Shown here: piece after piece, positions 5,838-14,627 of the stretch | How the letters are laid out: the number at the start of each line of letters is the position of its first letter | Numbering within the stretch: the stretch's first letter is position 1 | Source of the DNA: Tateyamaria sp. Alg231-49 | Lineage (GTDB): Bacteria > Pseudomonadota > Alphaproteobacteria > Rhodobacterales > Rhodobacteraceae | NCBI RefSeq assembly: GCF_900143535.1 | Contig: NZ_FRFA01000001.1 | Coordinates: forward strand, 524,387 to 588,386 | DNA: 64,000 nt | Reading direction: 5' to 3' | Notes under the pieces: generated by a model | Seen by the model: the letters and a program-made list of their open reading frames with translations, nothing else | Told to the model about the DNA's origin: nothing | Databases searched by the model: none | Position numbers and translations under genes: made by a program

Positions 5838-6449
5838 ATGGCGACGTTGGCGCAGGACATGGCGATCTCAGATCGACTCGCGCAATTGGTCGTAGATGCC
5901 GATGGCGATACAGTCACGCTCGAATGGATTCTAGGCCAGTTGCACGAGCGGGCCTTTGGCCTGTTCCTCCTCATTCTTGCGCTGCCCTGCTGCATCCCTT
6001 TCCTCTACGGCCTGCCGCAGGTTGTTGCCTTGCCGCTTATGTTTGTGTCCGCTCAGATCCTTTTGGGCCGCCGCGTACCTTGGCTGCCCGAAAAGCTCAG
6101 CGCGCGGACAGTGACGACACAAGGGCTCGACAGTCTTTCGCGTCGATCCGGCCCATGGCTGAAACGGATCGAAGCCATCAGCCGCCCAAGACTGACAGCA
6201 CTGACGACAAAGCCTTTGGACCGGATTGTGGGCTTGGCTCTTGTGCTGTTCAGCGCGTCGATTCTGGTGCCGTTGCCTGCCACCAATACCGTGCCCGGAT
6301 TTGCGGTGGTGATTGTGGCGATGGGTCTTTTGCAACGCGATGGCGTGCTGGTCATTTTGGGCGCCGCGCTGGGCACCGCTTGGATTGGCACGCTCATTTT
6401 TGCCGGGGCGACGCTGGCTAGCCTTATCAAAACCTGGATCGGCCTATGA
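5838..6449 (+). CDS. exoD: ExoD family membrane protein
   Basis: 203 residues with four or more hydrophobic spans. The family (exopolysaccharide synthesis, ExoD) is recognised by an N-terminal soluble part with LEWILGQLHERAFGLFLLI, then LPCCIPFLYGLPQ and LPEKL, followed by a C-terminal pair of spans with LVPLPATNTVPGFAVV. ExoD mutants in rhizobia affect exopolysaccharide and alkali tolerance; the biochemical role is unknown. I chose the ATG at 5838 (MATLAQDM) because family members begin there and GGAG lies 11 nt upstream. The frame is open back to 5589, but that part runs through attR and element DNA. The stop overlaps the dsbB start by 4 nt. Confidence 0.85.
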   Translation: MATLAQDMAISDRLAQLVVDADGDTVTLEWILGQLHERAFGLFLLILALPCCIPFLYGLPQVVALPLMFVSAQILLGRRVPWLPEKLSARTVTTQGLDSLSRRSGPWLKRIEAISRPRLTALTTKPLDRIVGLALVLFSASILVPLPATNTVPGFAVVIVAMGLLQRDGVLVILGAALGTAWIGTLIFAGATLASLIKTWIGL

Positions 6450-6919
6450 CTGTCACACGCCAACGCCTCATTTTCTGCGCCGCCCTTGGTTCTGCTCTGC
6501 TTTTGGGGGGCGCATTTGTCTTTCAGCTTTTGGGCTATGCCCCGTGCAAAATGTGCATCTGGCAACGCTATCCGCACGCAGCGGCCATAGCACTTGGGGC
6601 ACTCGCCTTCTTTGTCCCCCTGCCCGCCCTCATCGCTCTTGGAGCGCTTGCGGCCCTGACGACAGCGAGCATCGGTGGCTACCACATGGGCGTCGAAAAA
6701 GGTTGGTGGGAAGGCCCGACAAGCTGTTCTGCCGGTGCCATCGACAATATCGACCCAGATGCCCTTTTTGATCAGATTATGGCCGCGCCGCTCATTCGCT
6801 GTGATGAGATTGCCTGGCAATTGGCCGGCCTCAGCATGGCAGGTTGGAATATGGTGATTTCGTTGGTGTTGGCCGGATTGTGGATCGCAGCCCTCAGGGT
6901 CAAGCAGACTTCCGCGTAG
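6446..6919 (+). CDS. dsbB: disulfide bond formation protein B
   Basis: Inner-membrane quinone reductase that re-oxidises periplasmic DsbA. 157 residues with four hydrophobic spans and the two expected Cys pairs: CKMC (Cys34/Cys37) after the first span and Cys94 (PTSCSAG) with Cys119 (LIRCDE) in the second periplasmic loop. Length fits the short alphaproteobacterial form. Its ATG overlaps the exoD stop (ATGA), so the two are co-translated. The 3' end overlaps the convergent Lrp-type regulator by 20 bp. A DsbA-family partner lies far away at 49906. Confidence 0.92.
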   Translation: MTVTRQRLIFCAALGSALLLGGAFVFQLLGYAPCKMCIWQRYPHAAAIALGALAFFVPLPALIALGALAALTTASIGGYHMGVEKGWWEGPTSCSAGAIDNIDPDALFDQIMAAPLIRCDEIAWQLAGLSMAGWNMVISLVLAGLWIAALRVKQTSA

Positions 6920-7325
6920 ATAACAGCAGCGACGTTTCTGACGACATCACGCCTTCCAGTCGCCGGATGCGAAACAGCACGTCGTCAAAGCGTTCGAGCG
7001 TGTCTGTTCCGATCTCCACAATCACATCCCAGCGTCCATTTGTGGAATGAACACTGCGCACTTCGCTCAGGCCATTAAGCTGACGAATAATCTTTTCTGT
7101 GCCGCGCCCCTCAATCCCGATCATCATAAGACCCCGGACGGGATCGCGCAGCGTGTCTTCACGCAACACCACCGTAAAGCCAATGATCTCACCCCGCGCC
7201 CGCAGCTTTTCGATTCTCGCGCGCACTGTGGTGCGTGACAGACCAAGGGACGCGGACAATTCCGACAAGGACGCGCGGGCATCGTGGCGCAGCGCTGAGA
7301 TCAACCGGGTATCCGTATCGTCCAT
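6900..7325 (-). CDS. Lrp/AsnC family transcriptional regulator
   Basis: 141 residues from the ATG at 7325, which has GGAAG 6 nt upstream; longer starts lack this. Residues 1-55 form the AsnC-type helix-turn-helix (LSELSASLGLSRTTVRARIEKLRARGEI) and the rest a RAM ligand-binding domain. The gene is divergent from arginase and ornithine cyclodeaminase, with about 105 bp between starts. By the usual logic of Lrp-type local regulators it probably senses arginine or ornithine and controls those genes. This is inference from position. Confidence 0.88.
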   Translation of the reverse strand: MDDTDTRLISALRHDARASLSELSASLGLSRTTVRARIEKLRARGEIIGFTVVLREDTLRDPVRGLMMIGIEGRGTEKIIRQLNGLSEVRSVHSTNGRWDVIVEIGTDTLERFDDVLFRIRRLEGVMSSETSLLLSTRKSA

Positions 7326-7430
7326 TTTCAGCTTCCGTTTTGTACAATTGCCATCCGTTACGGTCATTTTGGCGACTTGTCTACGCTCCATTTCGGACAG
7401 ATGTATCACACAAGACCAAAGGAGATCGTG
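7326..7430. promoter_or_regulatory. divergent lrp-type/arginase control region
   Basis: 105 bp between the divergent starts. It must hold both promoters and the regulator binding site. An AT-rich patch around TTTTGTACAATTGCC (7339-7353) with the palindromic core TGTACA is the likeliest Lrp-type contact, but no clear consensus can be called. Confidence 0.4.
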
Positions 7431-8354
7431 ATGACATTGCAAAACATACACCTCATCGGCGTGCCCATGGACAGTGGCAAAGCCCGGCGCGGCTGCGTTA
7501 TGGGCCCAGACGCCTATCGCACCGCCGGACTGGCCGAGGCTCTACGTGATCTGGGTCATGAAGTTCTGGACACTGGCAATGTCACCCCCGGAAATTTCGA
7601 CGACGTGCCGCACCCACACTTGCACGCACTTGGCGAAACCATCGCATGGACAAAGGCGCTGTCAAAAACGGCGGAAGCGGCATTCGCCGCCTCCTTGCCG
7701 ATTTTCATGGGCGGCGATCACGCGCTCGCTTTGGGCACGGTACATGGTGCAGCCGCACATGCTAACGCCGAGGGCCGCCCTTTGTTCGTGCTGTGGCTTG
7801 ACGCCCATACGGACTACCACACACCGCAATCCACTGCCTCGGGCAATCTGCACGGCACACCAATGGGGTATCTAACAGGGCGTGCGGGCTTTGACGGGTT
7901 TCCAGCGGTTGAACATCCCATCCCGCATGATCGGATCGCAATGATTGGCTTGCGCTCAGTCGACCGTCAGGAACGCGCGGCCCTGCAGGACACTGACGTC
8001 GCCTACATCGATATGCGCCACATCGATGAACACGGAATAGCCAAGCCGCTCTCGGCCTTTCTGGATCGCGTGGCCGCCGAGAACGGCCTGCTGCACGTCT
8101 CTCTAGACGTCGATTTTCTGGATCCTTCGGTTGCGCCTGCTGTGGGCACAACAGTGCCCGGAGGCGCCACAATGCGTGAAGGTCATCTGGTGATGGAGAT
8201 GATCTGTGACAGCGGCCTTATGACCTCGCTTGATCTGGTTGAGCTGAACCCGTTTCTGGATGAACGAGGACGCACCGCGCAAGCCATGGTCGATCTGACG
8301 GCCTCCGCCTTTGGACGGCGCATCTTTGACCGCCCCACACGTGCTTACTCCTAA
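7431..8354 (+). CDS. rocF: arginase
   Basis: Hydrolyses L-arginine to L-ornithine and urea in the cytoplasm using two Mn ions. 307 residues, the usual length. The metal-binding signatures of the ureohydrolase family are all present in order: GGDHALALG, WLDAHTDYHT, GNLHGTPMG, SLDVDFLDP and LVELNP. The ATG at 7431 has AGGAG 7 nt upstream, so an open extension to 7377 is not used. The ornithine cyclodeaminase gene follows 21 bp downstream, giving a two-gene arginine-to-proline route. Closest relatives could also accept related guanidino compounds, but the motifs favour arginase. Confidence 0.92.
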   Translation: MTLQNIHLIGVPMDSGKARRGCVMGPDAYRTAGLAEALRDLGHEVLDTGNVTPGNFDDVPHPHLHALGETIAWTKALSKTAEAAFAASLPIFMGGDHALALGTVHGAAAHANAEGRPLFVLWLDAHTDYHTPQSTASGNLHGTPMGYLTGRAGFDGFPAVEHPIPHDRIAMIGLRSVDRQERAALQDTDVAYIDMRHIDEHGIAKPLSAFLDRVAAENGLLHVSLDVDFLDPSVAPAVGTTVPGGATMREGHLVMEMICDSGLMTSLDLVELNPFLDERGRTAQAMVDLTASAFGRRIFDRPTRAYS

Positions 8355-8375
8355 AACACTGCCCCGGAGGCCAAC

Positions 8376-9428
8376 ATGACCCAACTCGCCCCGTCTGACA
8401 AAGCGCTCGTTCCCTTTGTTTCTGTCGATCACATGATGCAGCTCATTCATCATGTCGGCCTGCCCGACATGCTGCGTGGCCTTGCCGCATACATTGAGGC
8501 CGATTTCAAACGTTGGGAGCTGTTCGACAAGACCCCGCGTGTGGCCAGTCATTCCGCCGAGGGCGTGATCGAATTGATGCCCACGTCAGACGGCGAAACC
8601 TACGGGTTCAAATACGTCAACGGCCACCCCAAGAACACAGCGGATGGTCTACAGACAGTGACAGCGTTTGGGTTGCTGGCGGACGTAGACACAGGTTATC
8701 CGGTCCTACTCACCGAAATGACGATGCTGACCGCCCTGCGCACGGCTGCCACGTCCGCGCTTGTTGCCAAGACGCTTGCACCCAAGGGGGCGACAACCAT
8801 GGCCATGATTGGCAATGGCGCTCAGTCCGAGTTCCAAAGCCTTGCTATGATGGCGATCGCCGGAATAACCCATGTGCGGCTTTACGACATTGATCCTGCG
8901 GCAACGGCCAAGTGCGCACGCAACCTAGCAGCAACGGGATTGGAGGTTACCCAGTGCCGCACAGCCGAAGAGGCCATCGAAGGCGCTCAAATTCTGACAA
9001 CCTGCACGGCGGACAAGGCGTACGCCACGATCCTAACCGACAACATGGTTGGCGCGGGCGTGCACATCAACGCCATTGGCGGCGATTGCCCCGGCAAGAC
9101 AGAGATCGCGCCGGGCATCCTGCAACGCGGCGACATTTTTGTGGAATACCCACCACAAACACGGATTGAGGGAGACATTCAGCAACTGGACGCCGACCAT
9201 CCGGTGACGGAGATTTGGCAGGTTCTGACCGGTCAGGTACAAGGGCGGACGTCCGAGAAACAGATCACAATCTTTGACAGCGTAGGTTTCGCGATCGAAG
9301 ATTTTTCGGCTCTGCGTTTCGTGCGGGATCGGGTGGCGGATACTGCGTTTTTTCACCCTCTCGATTTGTTGGCCGATCCGGATGATCCGCGGGATCTGTT
9401 TGGCATGTTGATGCGTTCAGAAGGGTGA
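8376..9428 (+). CDS. ocd: ornithine cyclodeaminase
   Basis: Converts L-ornithine to L-proline and ammonia with tightly bound NAD. 350 residues. The N-terminal substrate domain includes GYKYVNGHP-like (GFKYVNGHPKN) and LLTEMTMLTALRTAATSAL. A Rossmann fold follows with GNGAQSEFQ, then a second GAQILTTCTADK and HINAIGGDCPGKTE. Start supported by GGAGG 6 nt before the ATG. Directly behind arginase, so ornithine made there is used here. The family also holds alanine dehydrogenases and ketimine reductases; context makes ornithine the likely substrate. Confidence 0.92.
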   Translation: MTQLAPSDKALVPFVSVDHMMQLIHHVGLPDMLRGLAAYIEADFKRWELFDKTPRVASHSAEGVIELMPTSDGETYGFKYVNGHPKNTADGLQTVTAFGLLADVDTGYPVLLTEMTMLTALRTAATSALVAKTLAPKGATTMAMIGNGAQSEFQSLAMMAIAGITHVRLYDIDPAATAKCARNLAATGLEVTQCRTAEEAIEGAQILTTCTADKAYATILTDNMVGAGVHINAIGGDCPGKTEIAPGILQRGDIFVEYPPQTRIEGDIQQLDADHPVTEIWQVLTGQVQGRTSEKQITIFDSVGFAIEDFSALRFVRDRVADTAFFHPLDLLADPDDPRDLFGMLMRSEG

Positions 9429-9503
9429 ATGCATCGGTTGCCAGGGCTGCGCTTCAAAACAAAGCTGTCGGCCAAACGGTCGAACCATTGAGTGCCAAAC
9501 AAA

Positions 9504-9531
9504 AAGGCGTGCCGATCAAACGGCACGCCTT
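9504..9531 (-). terminator. terminator of dksA (possibly bidirectional)
   Basis: Perfect 11-bp stem AAGGCGTGCCG/CGGCACGCCTT with a 6-nt loop. On the minus strand it is followed by a T run, so it ends the dksA transcript about 90 bp after its stop. It may also stop read-through from ocd on the plus strand, though no T run follows on that side. Confidence 0.8.
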
Positions 9532-9623
9532 ACAAAGTGTTCACGAGCAAATCATCGGTGCGGCTGTTGGTTCTTTAAGAACCATCCCTTGCCACTGATC
9601 GAATTCACCTGCGTGAATTCAAT

Positions 9624-10046
9624 TTATTCGTCGCGATGTACCTTCTCGCGGCGCTCGTGCTTTTCCTGCGCCTCAAGGCTCATTGTTGCGATTGGACGCG
9701 CATCCAGACGTTTCAGTGAAATCGGCTCTCCGGTGACAGAGCAGTACCCGTATTCACCTTCATCAATCCGGCGCAGTGCGCTGTCGATTTTGGATACCAG
9801 CTTGCGCTGACGGTCCCGTGTGCGCAACTCAAGCGCGCGGTCGGTCTCTTCCGAGGCGCGGTCTGCAACATCAGGAATGTTGCGTGTTCCGTCCTGAAGA
9901 CCTTCGATCGTGTCGCGGCTTCCAGCCAGCAACTCGGCTTTCCAGCCCAGCAACTTCCGGCGAAAATACTCTACTTGGCGGTCGTTCATGAACGGCTCGC
10001 TTTCGGCGGGACGATAGTCGTCCGGCAAAAACACTTCCTGCTTCAT
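9624..10046 (-). CDS. dksA: DksA-type RNA polymerase-binding transcription factor
   Basis: 140 residues from the ATG at 10046, chosen because GAGGGG lies 6 nt upstream and the protein starts MKQEVFLPDDYRP as in relatives; an in-frame ATG at 10079 is possible. The protein has the DksA coiled coil (NDRQVEYFRRKLLGWK...DRASEETDRALELRTRDRQRKL) that enters the polymerase secondary channel and acts with ppGpp. The C-terminal region GEYGYCSVTGEPISLKRLDARP keeps only one of the four zinc Cys: the others read Thr, Ser and Ala. It is therefore a zinc-independent variant, as known for several proteobacterial DksA paralogues. Confidence 0.9.
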   Translation of the reverse strand: MKQEVFLPDDYRPAESEPFMNDRQVEYFRRKLLGWKAELLAGSRDTIEGLQDGTRNIPDVADRASEETDRALELRTRDRQRKLVSKIDSALRRIDEGEYGYCSVTGEPISLKRLDARPIATMSLEAQEKHERREKVHRDE

Positions 10047-10231
10047 TTCATTCCCCTCAACTTGGCTAGCGTTGACCATTTTTTGGTTCCCTGAGGTGTC
10101 CGGATCACTGCCCCATCCAGCTTCCTGCCGCAGCATTTATCCGAGGTGTGTTGGATTGTCACTACCCATTCCCGTGACAAGTTCGCTAAAAGCAACGTGA
10201 TGAACAAAACAGCGCAACAGGGTGAACTCAC

Positions 10232-11071
10232 ATGAAATTCCAAGGTACAGACGCCTATGTCGCCACCGACGATCTGACCATAGCGGTGAACGCCGCCGTG
10301 ACCCTTGAGAGGCCCCTGTTGGTCAAGGGCGAACCCGGTACCGGCAAGACCGAATTGGCCAAACAGGTCTCGCGGTCATTGGGCCTACGTCTGATCGAAT
10401 GGAACATCAAATCGACCACCCGCGCGCAACAAGGCCTTTATGAATATGATGCCGTTTCACGCCTGCGTGACAGCCAGCTCGGCGAAGACAAGGTGCACAA
10501 TGTTGCAAACTACATCAAAAAGGGAAAACTCTGGGAGGCCTTCGAGGCGGACGAAAAAGTTGTTTTGCTGATCGACGAAATCGACAAGGCGGACATCGAG
10601 TTTCCAAACGATCTGCTACAGGAACTCGATAAAATGGAGTTCTTTGTCTACGAGACTGGCGAGACCATTCGCGCCCGCCACCGCCCCGTCGTCATCATCA
10701 CCTCTAACAATGAAAAAGAACTGCCTGACGCGTTCCTGCGCCGTTGTTTTTTCCACTATATCCAGTTCCCGGACATGGAGACGATGAAGCAGATCGTTGC
10801 CGTGCATCATCCCGACATCAAACAGGGGTTGCTGACCACGGCCCTTACCCAGTTCTTTGAAGTCCGCGACCAGCAAGGCCTGAAGAAAAAGCCGTCCACA
10901 TCCGAAGTACTCGACTGGCTAAAACTACTCTTGGCCGAGGATATGAGCGCCGAAGACCTCAAACGCGATGGCGCAAACGCGCTGCCCAAACTCCATGGCG
11001 CTCTTTTGAAAAACGAACAGGACGTGCACCTGTTTGAACGGCTGGCGTTCATGGCGCGCGGGCAACGTTAA
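10232..11071 (+). CDS. MoxR-family AAA+ ATPase
   Basis: 279 residues. Walker A GEPGTGKTEL (about 36-45), Walker B VVLLIDEIDKAD (about 110-121), sensor region ITSNNEKELPDAFLRRC. MoxR ATPases act as chaperone-like factors together with von Willebrand A proteins in assembling or activating metal-enzyme and other complexes. The matching CoxE-like VWA protein is encoded at 13401, separated by a GNAT, a lipoprotein and a small membrane protein gene. A weak hairpin (11116-11132) lies 45 bp after the stop. Confidence 0.9.
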   Translation: MKFQGTDAYVATDDLTIAVNAAVTLERPLLVKGEPGTGKTELAKQVSRSLGLRLIEWNIKSTTRAQQGLYEYDAVSRLRDSQLGEDKVHNVANYIKKGKLWEAFEADEKVVLLIDEIDKADIEFPNDLLQELDKMEFFVYETGETIRARHRPVVIITSNNEKELPDAFLRRCFFHYIQFPDMETMKQIVAVHHPDIKQGLLTTALTQFFEVRDQQGLKKKPSTSEVLDWLKLLLAEDMSAEDLKRDGANALPKLHGALLKNEQDVHLFERLAFMARGQR

Positions 11072-11372
11072 CCGCCCAAACCCAATAGCCGCCGGTCTGG
11101 GCGAACCCAGCCAGGGCCGCAAGAAACGCGGCTTTGATCTAGCACTTTGGAAGGTCGTCTGAGGTCCGCACTCGGCCTGAGAGCCACCCCTCTGCTCACG
11201 GTCTTGCACCGCTCACAGGGGCATTTCAGCCACATGTTCGCTCGCTCTTCAGTTGCAGAACCAGCCTGTGGATAAAATGTCTTTCTTTTGCCTGAAATGC
11301 TTCATAAGTTGACCGTGATGAGAGGTGAAAACACCCGCATCCAATATGCTAAAAGGCAGGCAGGCAGTATAA
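11072..11372. other. intergenic region between MoxR and GNAT genes
   Basis: About 300 bp. GCCGC-aagaaac-GCGGC followed by TTT (11116-11135) may be a weak terminator of the MoxR gene. The rest presumably contains the promoter for the downstream GNAT/lipoprotein operon. No other feature is seen. Confidence 0.4.
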
Positions 11373-11828
11373 ATGACAGGTTCAGACGCACTTATTGTGC
11401 GCCCACTTTCTTTGTCGGATCGCGTCCAATGGGGCGATCTGTGGGCGGCCTATCTTGCGTTTTACGAAACGTCTCGTCCGAAATCGATCTTTGATACATA
11501 TTTTGCCCGCCTCCTTGGTGATGACCCACAGGACTATAATGGGCTGGTGGCCGAAGCGGATGGCAAGTTGGTCGGACTGACCCACTACGTCTTTCATCGT
11601 CATGGCTGGAAAGTCGAAAACGTCTGCTACCTGCAGGATCTCTATGCGGATCCATCCGTGCGTGGTCAGGGGGTTGGCCGCAAGCTGATCGAAGCGGTCT
11701 ACTCCGCTGCTGATGATGTTGGAAGCCCGTCCGTCTATTGGATGACGCAGGATTTCAACACCGAAGCCCGCAAGCTTTATGACCGCATCGGGAAACTCTC
11801 TCCCTTCATTAAGTATGAACGGGGATGA
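11373..11828 (+). CDS. GNAT family N-acetyltransferase
   Basis: 151 residues with the acetyl-CoA-binding motif A (YADPSVRGQGVGRKLIEAVY) and motif B ending in FNTEARKLYDRIG. Acts in the cytoplasm on an unknown amine. AGGCAG repeats precede the ATG. Its TGA overlaps the start of the DUF2927 lipoprotein gene (ATGA), so the two are coupled in translation, but nothing reveals the substrate. Confidence 0.85.
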   Translation: MTGSDALIVRPLSLSDRVQWGDLWAAYLAFYETSRPKSIFDTYFARLLGDDPQDYNGLVAEADGKLVGLTHYVFHRHGWKVENVCYLQDLYADPSVRGQGVGRKLIEAVYSAADDVGSPSVYWMTQDFNTEARKLYDRIGKLSPFIKYERG

Positions 11829-13192
11829 GTATGATGCGACGTTTTGTTCTGCCCTTCGTTCTTGCGCTTAATGCATGTGTGCCCGTGACGCCCGGTGATG
11901 TCACCACACGCGCTCTGCCGCAGTCCAGCGACCTGCCTCCGATGAAGACCTTTGGGGCGCCCGCACCTGGTGCGCCAATCAGGTCCAACAACGATCTCGC
12001 TCTGGACTTTATCGAGCTCAGCTTTCAACTGGAATCAGGCCGCGATCTGCCCGTCTTTACCCGCTTCGAAGGGCCCATTTCGGTGCGCGTTACCGGTGCC
12101 CCGCCTGCCTCACTTGGTACCGACCTGCGCCGTCTGATGCACCGGTTGCGCAATGAAGCCGGGATCGACATTTACGAGGCCGCGCCCGGTACTGACGCCA
12201 ACATCACCATTCAGGCGGTAACCCGTGCACAGATCCGGCGCGCCCTGCCCCATGCCGCCTGTTTTGTCGTGCCCAACATTACCGATATCTCGCAATACAA
12301 ACCCAATCGGCGCAGCGCACGCACAAGCTGGTCAAACCTGCGTACCCGCAATCAACTGGCCATCTTCCTGCCCAACGATTCAAGCCCTCAAGAGGTACGC
12401 GATTGCCTGCACGAGGAACTCGCGCAGGCAATCGGCCCGCTCAATGATCTCTACCGCCTGCCCGACAGTGTCTTTAACGACGACAACGTGCACACAGTTC
12501 TAACCGGCTTTGATATGCTTATTCTGGAGGCCTACTATGCACCAGAACTGCGCTCGGGCATGACGCGCGGACAGGTCGCGGCCAAGTTGCCGGGTATTCT
12601 GGCACGGATCAATCCGGCTGGCGAAAACATGGCCGCACAATTTGCAACACGCACCCCACGTGCATGGAGCGATGCGATCCAGACGGCACTCGGGCCCGGT
12701 GCAAAGCCTGCCCAACGGCGTGCGGCAGCCGCTGCAGCGCTCGAGATTGCAGAAGCAATGAGTTGGACAGACCACCGACGCGCCTTTGCCCACTATGCAA
12801 ATGGCCGTCTCTTGCAGTCCACGGACCCTCACGCCGCTCAGACCCATTTCCGCGCCGCAGACAATTATTACGCCGCCACAAAAGGTGCGAGGCTACACCG
12901 GGCCTATGTGGCCACGCAATTGGCCGCGTACGAAATTACGCGCGGCGACGGAGACTCCGCCTCTGTCCTGCTGGCGCCGCATATTGATCAAGCTGCGCGC
13001 AACGAAAACGCGGCTCTTTTGTCCACCTTGCTATTGTTACGCGCCGAGGCGCTTGATTTGCAGGGGCGTTCTGCCGAAGCCCAGAGTGTTAGGCTGGACA
13101 GCATCGGATGGGCACGCTACGGCTTTGGACCAGACTGGGCGGTCCGGGCCAAGCTGCGGGAAATCTCTTCTTTGAACCCGCTGAATGGTTGA
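11825..13192 (+). CDS. DUF2927 lipoprotein
   Basis: 455 residues. A short hydrophobic leader with a lipobox (ALNAC, Cys about residue 18) predicts a membrane-anchored lipoprotein facing the periplasm. The DUF2927 region spans about residues 50-250 and includes CLHEELAQAIGPLND, an HEExxQ-like motif that recalls zinc peptidases, though activity is unproven. The C-terminal 180 residues are alpha-helical and Ala-rich, resembling TPR-like repeats. An alternative start two codons on (MMRRF) would suit the signal peptide. Coupled to the upstream GNAT gene. Confidence 0.82.
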   Translation: MSMMRRFVLPFVLALNACVPVTPGDVTTRALPQSSDLPPMKTFGAPAPGAPIRSNNDLALDFIELSFQLESGRDLPVFTRFEGPISVRVTGAPPASLGTDLRRLMHRLRNEAGIDIYEAAPGTDANITIQAVTRAQIRRALPHAACFVVPNITDISQYKPNRRSARTSWSNLRTRNQLAIFLPNDSSPQEVRDCLHEELAQAIGPLNDLYRLPDSVFNDDNVHTVLTGFDMLILEAYYAPELRSGMTRGQVAAKLPGILARINPAGENMAAQFATRTPRAWSDAIQTALGPGAKPAQRRAAAAAALEIAEAMSWTDHRRAFAHYANGRLLQSTDPHAAQTHFRAADNYYAATKGARLHRAYVATQLAAYEITRGDGDSASVLLAPHIDQAARNENAALLSTLLLLRAEALDLQGRSAEAQSVRLDSIGWARYGFGPDWAVRAKLREISSLNPLNG

Positions 13193-13226
13193 ACTTGCCG
13201 CCCCAAGCAATTGAGAGGCAAGGATA

Positions 13227-13397
13227 ATGATAGTCATCTCTGGCGCTATTCTAGGCGCTGTGATCGGCGGATATACGGCTTACAAACGCTCAGGCAATCG
13301 CCTTGATATCGCACAATACGCGGCCGGCTACGCCTTGGCTTTTGTGGTGGTTGGCCTGATCGTCACCGTCGTGATCGACCGTATCCTGAGCGCCTGA
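13227..13397 (+). CDS. small two-span membrane protein (56 aa)
   Basis: Encodes 56 residues: a Gly-rich hydrophobic N-terminus (ISGAILGAVIGGY), a basic loop (YKRSGNRLD), and a second hydrophobic span (ALAFVVVGLIVTVVI). AAGGATA precedes the ATG. It ends 3 bp before the CoxE-like gene, so it is co-transcribed with it. From memory, small proteins of this type sit between MoxR and CoxE genes in related bacteria; they have been mislabelled as acyltransferases. Function unknown. Confidence 0.7.
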   Translation: MIVISGAILGAVIGGYTAYKRSGNRLDIAQYAAGYALAFVVVGLIVTVVIDRILSA

Positions 13398-13400
13398 CGC

Positions 13401-14588
13401 ATGTTCCTGCCCTTCTTTGAGCAATTACGGAAAGGTGGTGTGCCGGTTTCCCTGCGCGAATTCCTCGCCTTTCTGGAGGCGATGAAGGCCGGGCTTGCGA
13501 CCTATGATGTCGAGGCGTTCTACTATCTGGCCCGCACAGCAATGGTGAAGGACGAACGCAATATCGATAAGTTCGATCGTGCCTTTGCCGCTACCTTTGA
13601 GGGGCTGGAACAGATCAGCATTGAACAGGTGCTGGAGGCAGTCGACATCCCATCAGATTGGCTGGAAAAGCTGGCCGAAAAGCACCTGAGCGAAGAAGAA
13701 CGTGCCGAGATCGAAGCTTTAGGTGGCTTTGATAAGCTCATGGAAACGCTAAAAAAACGTCTTGATGAGCAAAAGGGGCGCCATCAGGGTGGCAATAAGT
13801 GGGTTGGAACCGCGGGCACCTCACCGTTTGGGGCCTATGGCTACAACCCCGAAGGCGTGCGTATCGGTCAGAACGAAAGCCGTCACAAAAAAGCGGTGAA
13901 AGTCTGGGACAAACGTGAATTCAGGAACTTGGACGACACTGTTGAACTGGGCACGCGCAACATCAAGGTCGCCCTAAAGAGGTTGCGCCGCTGGGCCCGC
14001 GATGGTGCGGCAGAGGAACTGGACCTGAACGGAACCATCCGTGCCACTGCCGAACATGGCTATCTGGATGTGCAAACCCGGCCTGAACGCAGGAACGCCG
14101 TCAAAGTGCTGTTGTTCTTTGATATTGGCGGGTCGATGGACCCTCACGTGAAGATCGTAGAAGAGCTGTTTTCTGCCGCGAAGTCCGAATTCAAACACCT
14201 TGAACACTTCTATTTCCACAACTGCCTGTACGAAGGGGTGTGGCGCGACAATCGCCGTCGCTGGGATGCGCAAACGCCAACGCACGAGATCCTGCGCACC
14301 TATGGCCCTGACTACAAATGCATATTCGTCGGGGATGCCAGCATGTCGCCCTACGAAATCGCTTATCCCGGTGGGGCAAACGAACACTGGAATGCTGAGG
14401 CCGGTCAGGTCTGGCTGGCCCGTGCGCGTGACCAGTGGCAATCAAACCTGTGGATTAATCCGGTGCCGGAAAAATATTGGGGCTACACCCACTCCATCGG
14501 CATGATCCAGGAAATCTTTGGACCCGAAGCAATGGTGCCAATGACCCTCGAAGGGTTGAGCCGGGGAATGAAAGCGCTCACGCGATAG
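13401..14588 (+). CDS. CoxE-like von Willebrand factor A domain protein
   Basis: 395 residues. The N-terminal half is helical and charged; a VWA domain follows from about residue 225. Its metal-ion site reads DIGGSMD instead of the canonical DxSxS, so the second serine contact is altered while Asp and the later Ser remain. With the MoxR ATPase at 10232 it forms the usual MoxR/VWA pair thought to remodel or load cofactors into target complexes. Targets are unknown here; no CO dehydrogenase or cytochrome genes are nearby. Confidence 0.87.
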   Translation: MFLPFFEQLRKGGVPVSLREFLAFLEAMKAGLATYDVEAFYYLARTAMVKDERNIDKFDRAFAATFEGLEQISIEQVLEAVDIPSDWLEKLAEKHLSEEERAEIEALGGFDKLMETLKKRLDEQKGRHQGGNKWVGTAGTSPFGAYGYNPEGVRIGQNESRHKKAVKVWDKREFRNLDDTVELGTRNIKVALKRLRRWARDGAAEELDLNGTIRATAEHGYLDVQTRPERRNAVKVLLFFDIGGSMDPHVKIVEELFSAAKSEFKHLEHFYFHNCLYEGVWRDNRRRWDAQTPTHEILRTYGPDYKCIFVGDASMSPYEIAYPGGANEHWNAEAGQVWLARARDQWQSNLWINPVPEKYWGYTHSIGMIQEIFGPEAMVPMTLEGLSRGMKALTR

Positions 14589-14627
14589 CGCTTTTCGGTT
14601 ACAAAAACCTCGCCTAGGCTCGCGTCC

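Noticed and set aside
7377-7430. N-terminal extension of arginase
   Set aside because: AGGAG directly precedes the ATG at 7431, and the extension overlaps the likely control region.
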